36,475 bases of DNA from JBJHCA01 sp050485785 (lineage in GTDB: Bacteria > Bacteroidota > Bacteroidia > Chitinophagales > Saprospiraceae): the NCBI GenBank assembly GCA_050485785.1, contig JBJHCA010000030.1:1-36475 (forward strand). The letters run 5' to 3'. The notes under the pieces were generated by a model that saw only the letters and a program-made list of their open reading frames with translations, was not told where the DNA came from and did no database searches. How positions within the stretch are numbered: position 1 is the first letter of the stretch; the number at the start of each line of letters is the position of its first letter. Positions 31,637 to 36,475 of the stretch are shown piece after piece. Made by a program: the position numbers and the translations under genes.

Positions 31637-34066
31637 ATGAAGTATTTTTCCCTTTTGTTTTTTTATAGCTTTTTGTTTTTACATCTCCCCGCACAATCCG
31701 TTATACACTATTGGCATTTCAATACGGTTAGCGGCATTGTAGAAACCGTGGAAGCGGATTTTTATTCCGGAATCACAGCACCCGCCCTTAAGTATGAAGC
31801 CGCGTACCCTGTGGTTGTGAATCAAGGTTACATGGATCAGGTTGCAGGTACTGTGATCAACAGCCGTTTTGATGAACCTGCCGGTAATGGCATCCGACCC
31901 CGGAACCCATCCGACAGTATGCAGCTTTTAATAGCTTTGCCTACTACAGGGTTTGAGAATATCCAGTTGAGCTATGCCACACAGCGTTCAGGTCAGGGTA
32001 TGCTGAAACAGGTAGTGTATTATACCACCAACGGCACAAGTTATTTCCCCATCGGTGATACAGTATATGTCCTTGAGGATTACCAACTGGTGAGCTTTGA
32101 TTTTTCAGCTATCGGAGCTGTGAACGACAATGCGGATTTTGGTGTGAAGATTTTGTTTTTTGAGCAGAATACTGCCGCTAATGGCAACAACAGATTTGAC
32201 AACATTGTGCTGGAAGGAGATCCTCTTCCCAATGGAAACGACATTATCCACTATTGGCACTTCAATGAAGTGTCGGGGATCATTGATTCAGTTTCGGCAG
32301 ATGTTTTCAGCAGTATTCCGGTGCCCCATATCAAATACCGTGCAGCTTATCCCAATGTGATTGATGCCGGATATATGGATGAAGTTGCCGGTACCGTTAT
32401 GAATTCCCGCTTAGGGATGCCGGCAGGCAACGGAATACGAACGCGGAATCCTTCTGATAGCATGGAACTGGTGATGCCATTACCCACCACAGGCTTTACC
32501 GACATCATTTTGTCCTACGCTACACAACGGTCAGGGCAGGGGATGCTGAAACAGGTGATCTACTATACCACAGACGGAAGTAATTATTCCCCATTTGGCG
32601 ATACCATCTATGTAACTCCGGACTTTCAGACGGTTACTGCGGATTTTGGTGCGATCCCTGGAGTTGCAGACAATCCGGGATTTGGGGTTAAGATAAAGTT
32701 CTATGAGCAAAACACCGGTTTTAATGGAAATAACCGTTTTGACAATGTAGTGCTTGAGGGCCTGCCTATCAGCAATCAGGTAACCGGTGTGATAGTGTTG
32801 CCACAAGTACTTCAACTTTCACCGGGCGAGTCTTATGCGATGCAGGCTCAGGTGATCCCGGCTTCAGCTGACAACCAGAATGTAAGCTGGCAGAGCCTTT
32901 CTCCTTCCGTGGCCAGTGTCGATGCCCAAGGGCTGGTAACTGCCCATCAACCCGGCCAGGCTGTGGTTGTGGTTACAACGGCAGAAGGAGGATTCACTGA
33001 CAGCGCTTTGGTGAATGTAGTGATTACCCACGATGTTCAGTTTTACCTGCACCACAACAATATTCCCGTGGAGGGAGGCCAGATCACTGTAGCCGGAATG
33101 GTCTTGCTGAGTGATATTGCGGGCCTGGCATCTGCAACATTAGAGCCCGGGCAATATACCGTGAGCGTTGAGGCGGATCAATATCATCCTCAGGAGTTTG
33201 ATATGACGATCAATTCCGATACACTCATTGCTGTTCAACTAATGCCTACAGCCAAGTCACTGATCCATTACTGGCATTTTAATCAGTTGCCTGAGGGAAT
33301 CATTGAAAGTGATCAGGTTCCGGCTGACCTCAGCTTGTCAACTACCTCCATTCCGTTGTTGATCTATCAGGGGCCCGGCACGGGGTATTTGGATGATTTT
33401 GGTACGGGATCTTCGCTGGGAGCACAGTTAAATACTCCTGCCGGCAAAGCACTTCGCGTTCGCAACCCATCCGAAAACAAAGAATTGATTATTGAACTGC
33501 CTACAGTTAACTGCACTCAGGTAGAGTTGAGGTTTGATGTTCATCGAAGCGGACAGGGTATGCTGGTGAATCATATTGAATACACCCTCGACGGAATTAC
33601 TTTCCAGCAGGATGGCCTGGAGCCTCACGTTATCGGAATTACTGAGCAATACATTCATCATGTGTTTGATTTCTCCAACATCGAAGGTGTTGACAATAAT
33701 CCGAACTTTGCCGTACGCATAACCTGGGAAGGCAATACAACCATGGATAACGGAAATAACCGATACGACAATATTGCATTGCTGGCCCATCTGTTGTCAC
33801 CGGCTATTGACATTGCCGGACATCCAAGGCAAATCACGGTTTTTCCCAATCCTTCAGCAGGCCGGCTGACCCTGCAATCAGAGGCTAGTATCAGTGAGGG
33901 AGTGTACAGCCTTTACGACCTCAATGGTCGTTTGGTACAATCGGGACAAATTGTACCAAAACAAAATGTTATACATCTTCAAGATCACCTCAGCAACGGG
34001 GTTTACATGTTGGGTATACACACTGAATGGCATACAGAATATCACCGGGTAGTGCTAATGAGGTAA
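31637..34066 (+). CDS. T9SS-exported protein with three IHYWHFN domains and a bacterial Ig-like domain
   Basis: An 809-residue secreted protein with signal peptide 1-20 (SLLFFYSFLFLHLPAQ). Three related domains start with IHYWHFN and end with FDNIVLEG or YDNIALL: residues 22-194, 203-375 and 542-716. Copies 1 and 2 are close, sharing SYATQRSGQGMLKQV and NNRFDN; copy 3 is more divergent. Between copies 2 and 3 lie a Big_2 immunoglobulin-like domain (about 383-462, VTGVIVLPQVLQLSPGESY and SVDAQGLVTA) and a short carboxypeptidase-regulatory-like segment (465-537). Residues 733-809 are a type A sorting domain (FPNPSAG). I recall the IHYW(H/N)FN beta-rich module from Bacteroidota secreted proteins, including extracellular nucleases. 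Binding of a polymer or surface is likely; no catalytic residues are evident. Confidence 0.82.
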   Translation: MKYFSLLFFYSFLFLHLPAQSVIHYWHFNTVSGIVETVEADFYSGITAPALKYEAAYPVVVNQGYMDQVAGTVINSRFDEPAGNGIRPRNPSDSMQLLIALPTTGFENIQLSYATQRSGQGMLKQVVYYTTNGTSYFPIGDTVYVLEDYQLVSFDFSAIGAVNDNADFGVKILFFEQNTAANGNNRFDNIVLEGDPLPNGNDIIHYWHFNEVSGIIDSVSADVFSSIPVPHIKYRAAYPNVIDAGYMDEVAGTVMNSRLGMPAGNGIRTRNPSDSMELVMPLPTTGFTDIILSYATQRSGQGMLKQVIYYTTDGSNYSPFGDTIYVTPDFQTVTADFGAIPGVADNPGFGVKIKFYEQNTGFNGNNRFDNVVLEGLPISNQVTGVIVLPQVLQLSPGESYAMQAQVIPASADNQNVSWQSLSPSVASVDAQGLVTAHQPGQAVVVVTTAEGGFTDSALVNVVITHDVQFYLHHNNIPVEGGQITVAGMVLLSDIAGLASATLEPGQYTVSVEADQYHPQEFDMTINSDTLIAVQLMPTAKSLIHYWHFNQLPEGIIESDQVPADLSLSTTSIPLLIYQGPGTGYLDDFGTGSSLGAQLNTPAGKALRVRNPSENKELIIELPTVNCTQVELRFDVHRSGQGMLVNHIEYTLDGITFQQDGLEPHVIGITEQYIHHVFDFSNIEGVDNNPNFAVRITWEGNTTMDNGNNRYDNIALLAHLLSPAIDIAGHPRQITVFPNPSAGRLTLQSEASISEGVYSLYDLNGRLVQSGQIVPKQNVIHLQDHLSNGVYMLGIHTEWHTEYHRVVLMR
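31700..33784 (+). repeat. Three copies of a ~173-codon domain (31700-32218, 32243-32761, 33260-33784)
   Basis: The first two copies begin 543 bases apart and stay collinear without gaps, including a nearly identical run around 31980-32015 and 32522-32557. The third copy begins 1017 bases after the second start and is diverged. This suggests an older and a more recent duplication. Confidence 0.85.
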
Positions 34067-34074
34067 ATGCAGTG

Positions 34075-34641
34075 TTACCGGGCAAACCGCATTGTATACC
34101 GGGGTTCAATTTTTCCCGTGCGGATGTTGTCAAGGCGCCTTTTGAGCAGGCGTTTTTTGAGTGGTGTCAGATGGTCGAGGAACAAAATGCCTTCTATGTG
34201 ATCGTATTCATGCTGAATCACGCGGGCATTGATTCCGTGAAATGTGCGTTGATGCTCATTGAAATCTTCATCCAGGTATCTGAGCACTATTCGCTCCTGT
34301 CTGAAAACATCGGCCCGGATTTCGGGGATGCTGAGGCAGCCCTCCTCATAAGCCCACTCATCACCTGACTCTTCGAGCATGGTTGCATTGATAAAAGCCT
34401 GCTTTATCCTGCCCTCGGCCGGCTCGGGATCACCCTTATCGGGCTTAAGCTGAACAGTATCTACAATAAACAGTCGAATTGAAACACCAACCTGAGGTGC
34501 TGCAAGCCCTACACCACCGGCATGGTACATTGTTTCCCACATGTTGGCGATCAGTTTGTCGAGTTCGGGGTTTCTGGCTTTCAGCGGTACCGCCTTTTGC
34601 TTGAGCACCTGCTGGCCGTATGCATAAATAGGGAGGATCAT
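34075..34641 (-). CDS. def: Peptide deformylase
   Basis: Peptide deformylase removes the N-formyl group from new proteins. This 188-residue enzyme has all three motifs: GVGLAAPQVG (43-52), EGCLS (100-104, metal-binding Cys102) and HEYDH (144-148). The CLSIP block, with acidic and aromatic residues before it, is normal. The C-terminus is extended by about 20 basic residues. Its ATG overlaps the ruvX stop by 4 bases (ATGA), so translation is coupled. On the other side only 8 bases separate it from the end of the convergent secreted-protein gene. Confidence 0.97.
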   Translation of the reverse strand: MILPIYAYGQQVLKQKAVPLKARNPELDKLIANMWETMYHAGGVGLAAPQVGVSIRLFIVDTVQLKPDKGDPEPAEGRIKQAFINATMLEESGDEWAYEEGCLSIPEIRADVFRQERIVLRYLDEDFNEHQRTFHGINARVIQHEYDHIEGILFLDHLTPLKKRLLKRRLDNIRTGKIEPRYTMRFAR

Positions 34642-35063
34642 TTATTCCAGAGTTGACGGGTTTCTAAAAAGTCGTGAAGTATCAGTGAAGCAGCTATTTT
34701 GTCTGTGAGTTTTTTATCTCTTCGTTTCATTTTTCTGGCACCAGACTGCAGAACAATCTGCCTGGCTTTGGCTGAAGTATACTGTTCATCATGCAAAACA
34801 ACCTGTATACCGGGAAACTGTTTGGTTAACCGTTCTTTGAGTTGCTGCACGTCCTGACCTATATGGCTATGGTACGAATCATCGTCTGAAGTATCACCGA
34901 TAACAATGAAGTCCACAGCTTCCTTTTCCATGTATTGTGATAAAAACCGGGGTAAATCTACAGTATCTACGGTAATAAGCGGCCCGGCGGTGATTCTCAG
35001 CGGATCGGTAACGGCAATGCCGGTCCTTTTCTTCCCGTAATCCAAAGCTAAAATTCTACCCAT
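34638..35063 (-). CDS. ruvX: Putative Holliday junction resolvase RuvX (YqgF family)
   Basis: A 141-residue RNase H-like protein of the YqgF/RuvX family. The signatures are MGRILALDYGKKRTGIAVTD (Asp8 catalytic), VDFIVIGDTSDDD, DEQYTSAKA and the final Asp in KLTDKIAASLILHDFL. YqgF has been linked to 16S rRNA 5' processing in E. coli, so it may act in rRNA maturation more than recombination. I choose the ATG at 35063 since it gives the family start MGRILALDYG; the ATG at 35075 would overlap ubiA by 7 bases. The spacing to the ubiA stop (35069) is 5 bases. Confidence 0.93.
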   Translation of the reverse strand: MGRILALDYGKKRTGIAVTDPLRITAGPLITVDTVDLPRFLSQYMEKEAVDFIVIGDTSDDDSYHSHIGQDVQQLKERLTKQFPGIQVVLHDEQYTSAKARQIVLQSGARKMKRRDKKLTDKIAASLILHDFLETRQLWNK

Positions 35064-35068
35064 CAGGA

Positions 35069-35947
35069 TTACCATTGGACTTTAAGAAAAGCATGTTCAT
35101 ATAGAAGGATATCTGTAAGAACTGCAGTACCAAATACCAGACTGGCTATGCCATTGGTAGTAAAAAATGCTCTGTTTACACTGGAGAGATCGTTAACACT
35201 GACCAGAGAATGCTGCCAGATAAGCATGGCGGTAAATACAGCAACCCCAATCCAGTGAACCCAATGCAGTTCAGCAAAATAACCCGCCATAAACAAGAGC
35301 ACCACTACACCGGAATGCATCAACGCCGACAGCCTGAGTGCATCTGACCGACCCAATGCTACGGGAATGGAATGAAGCCGCTGGTTTTTATCAAAATCCA
35401 CATCCTGTAGTGAATAAATGATATCAAAACCGCTGACCCAAAGCAATACCAATAATCCATACAAAATCACCGGCAGGGCAAAAAAGCCTGTAGCCGCCAG
35501 GTAAGCACCAACCGGAGCCAATGATAACCCGAGGCCCAGCACCAGATGACAAAATGCCGTAAAACGTTTGGTATAGCTGTATCCCAAAACCACTGCAAGG
35601 GCTACGGGCGAAAGATAAAAGCACAGCGGGTTGATGAACCAGGTGGCTGCCACAAACAATAATGCATTGATCACCACAAACAACAACGCACTGCGGGCAC
35701 TGATTCTTCCTGCAGGAATATCCCTGATGGCAGTTCGTGCATTGCGCTCATCGATACGCCGGTCGGCATAGCGGTTAAATGCCATGGCTGCATTGCGGGC
35801 AAATACCATACAGGCAATCACCAGCAATACGACCGAAATTTCAATTTGCCCGGTATCCCTGAATCCAAGAAATAAGCCCACCATGGCAAAAGGCATGGCA
35901 AAGATGGTGTGGCTAAAGGTTACCAGAGAAAAATACCTTTGAATCAT
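35069..35947 (-). CDS. UbiA-family polyprenyltransferase (MqnP-like)
   Basis: A 292-residue integral membrane enzyme that attaches a prenyl chain to an aromatic ring. Both Asp-rich motifs are seen: NRYADRRID (Asn58, Asp62, Asp66) and DIIYSLQDVDFD (Asp175, Tyr178, Asp182, Asp186). About eight or nine hydrophobic segments follow the UbiA pattern. Bacteroidota make menaquinone, many by the futalosine route, and this subgroup (annotated as UbiA-like, often MqnP) is the likely partner. Standard ubiquinone synthesis is unlikely here. It starts an operon with ruvX and def. The longer frame opens with TTG; the ATG at 35947 gives the family-like MIQRYFSLVTFSHTIFA. Confidence 0.9.
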   Translation of the reverse strand: MIQRYFSLVTFSHTIFAMPFAMVGLFLGFRDTGQIEISVVLLVIACMVFARNAAMAFNRYADRRIDERNARTAIRDIPAGRISARSALLFVVINALLFVAATWFINPLCFYLSPVALAVVLGYSYTKRFTAFCHLVLGLGLSLAPVGAYLAATGFFALPVILYGLLVLLWVSGFDIIYSLQDVDFDKNQRLHSIPVALGRSDALRLSALMHSGVVVLLFMAGYFAELHWVHWIGVAVFTAMLIWQHSLVSVNDLSSVNRAFFTTNGIASLVFGTAVLTDILLYEHAFLKVQW

Positions 35948-35951
35948 GGGG

Positions 35952-35959
35952 CAAATGTA
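35952..35959 (-). promoter_or_regulatory. Predicted -7 promoter box (TACATTTG) for the ubiA-ruvX-def operon
   Basis: Read on the minus strand this is an exact TAnnTTTG match ending 4 bases before the ubiA ATG. If it is the real promoter, transcription starts at or within a few bases of the start codon, so the mRNA would be leaderless or nearly so. Confidence 0.45.
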
Positions 35960-35960
35960 A

Positions 35961-36001
35961 CACAAAAAAATCCGTGCTGAACATCAGCTCAGCACGGATT
36001 T
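35961..36001 (-). terminator. Rho-independent terminator after the DUF1573 gene
   Basis: A 13-base perfect stem (AAATCCGTGCTGA with TCAGCACGGATTT, 35968-35980 and 35989-36001) has an 8-base loop. On the minus strand it is followed by a T-run and then the ubiA -7 box. The strength is high. Confidence 0.92.
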
Positions 36002-36052
36002 AACCACGTTATGAACGGTCAGTTATGACCGCGGGTCAGGCTCTGTAATTCT

Positions 36053-36475
36053 TTATTCAACCACGCCACGCATGGTGAGGAACGTTTGTGGTGGGTTAGT
36101 ATTAGCAGTAATAGTTACCCGGTTGCTTTGATTTCCGCTGCGATTTTTGGAATCAAACACAACCTTGATTTCACCGGTTTCACCTGGAGAAATAGGATTG
36201 CGTGGCCAGTCAGGAACAGTACATCCGCAGCTTCCTTTGGCATTACTGATGATCAAAGGCTCTTCACCGGTGTTGGTAAAACGGAACACGTTTTGGGCTT
36301 TTTCCCCTTTTGCAATGGTGCCAAAATCATAAGTTTCCATGTCAAATGAAATAGTGGTAACCGGTCCGCTGGGTGCTTCGGGTTGAACAGTTTGCTGTGC
36401 GGCCGGTGTTGCAGGTTGTTGTGTAGTGGCTGCAGGAGCCTGGTTGGAAATGGCATCCCTGGCCTGATCCTTCAC
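36053..36475 (-). CDS. DUF1573 domain-containing protein (5' truncated by window edge)
   Basis: The visible 140 residues carry a DUF1573 domain: FGTIAKGEKAQNVFRFTNTG, the SCGCT motif and SPGETGEIKVVFDSKNRSG. These domains have an immunoglobulin-like ASPM/hydin-related fold and are common in Bacteroidota envelope or secreted proteins. An Ala/Gln/Pro-rich linker precedes the domain. The start lies beyond the right edge, and the first codon visible is GTG, so a lipoprotein or signal peptide may be missing. The role is unknown. Confidence 0.88.
   Translation of the reverse strand: MKDQARDAISNQAPAATTQQPATPAAQQTVQPEAPSGPVTTISFDMETYDFGTIAKGEKAQNVFRFTNTGEEPLIISNAKGSCGCTVPDWPRNPISPGETGEIKVVFDSKNRSGNQSNRVTITANTNPPQTFLTMRGVVE

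Noticed and set aside
31700..32761. Direct repeats that could mark a mobile element or assembly duplication
   Set aside because: The two copies are diverged at many sites and stay in frame within one gene, so they are domain duplications rather than an insertion or an assembly error.

Overview
The window is ordinary chromosomal DNA of a Bacteroidota bacterium; nothing in it looks like a prophage, plasmid, insertion sequence or CRISPR locus. Four lines of evidence point to the phylum. Secreted proteins end in type IX secretion (T9SS) sorting domains. Several families are typical of the phylum (DUF4837, DUF6157, the tatA-mltD-DUF4837 order). Lipoproteins have short Bacteroidota-style signal peptides. 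The Bacteroidota -7 promoter box TAnnTTTG recurs just upstream of many genes. Central metabolism (citrate synthase, ATP-dependent PEP carboxykinase) fits a free-living heterotroph. I cannot place it below phylum level.

Layout, left to right. 1-2050: the tail of a probable T9SS cargo gene, a RhlE-type RNA helicase (-) and a PlsC-like acyltransferase (+). 2051-3937: a 363-base intergenic region with two perfect DnaA boxes and a promoter, followed by dnaB (+). 3974-8062: a T9SS-exported CotH-kinase protein (-), a saccharopine-dehydrogenase-like reductase (+) and a coiled-coil lipoprotein ending in an Asp-His repeat (+). 8137-9444: a citrate synthase of mitochondrial type (-). 9445-9953: a 509-base stretch with no confident gene. 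9954-13262: tatA, a LysM/MltD-type lytic transglycosylase and a DUF4837 lipoprotein, a cell-envelope cluster. 13495-17319: an ECF sigma factor, a zinc-finger/TPR anti-sigma-like membrane protein and an RND/MMPL transporter. 17434-19993: pckA, an unusual lipoprotein methyltransferase and tRNA-Ser(GGA).

20061-24102: tatD and parE in a 4-base-overlap operon (-), then two + strand genes (unknown membrane protein, DUF2461). 24214-27958: a run of - strand accessory and metabolic genes (DUF6157, four-helix membrane protein, serine hydrolase, cytidine deaminase, formimidoylglutamase-like enzyme). 28092-31390: an M3 oligopeptidase (+) and an exported M20 peptidase (-). 31637-34066: a T9SS cargo protein with three copies of a ~173-residue domain. 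34075-35947: a tight ubiA-ruvX-def operon (-). The window ends in a 5'-truncated DUF1573 gene (-).

Most genes are housekeeping. I found no clear new multi-gene system. The most interesting points are the DnaA-box pair in front of dnaB, the citrate synthase that resembles the mitochondrial enzyme, the lipoprotein-anchored SAM methyltransferase, the triplicated IHYWHFN domain, the sigma/TPR-anti-sigma pair and a probably near-leaderless ubiA transcript. Several start codons were moved downstream of the longest reading frame because the first codon would be TTG or would lie upstream of the promoter box.
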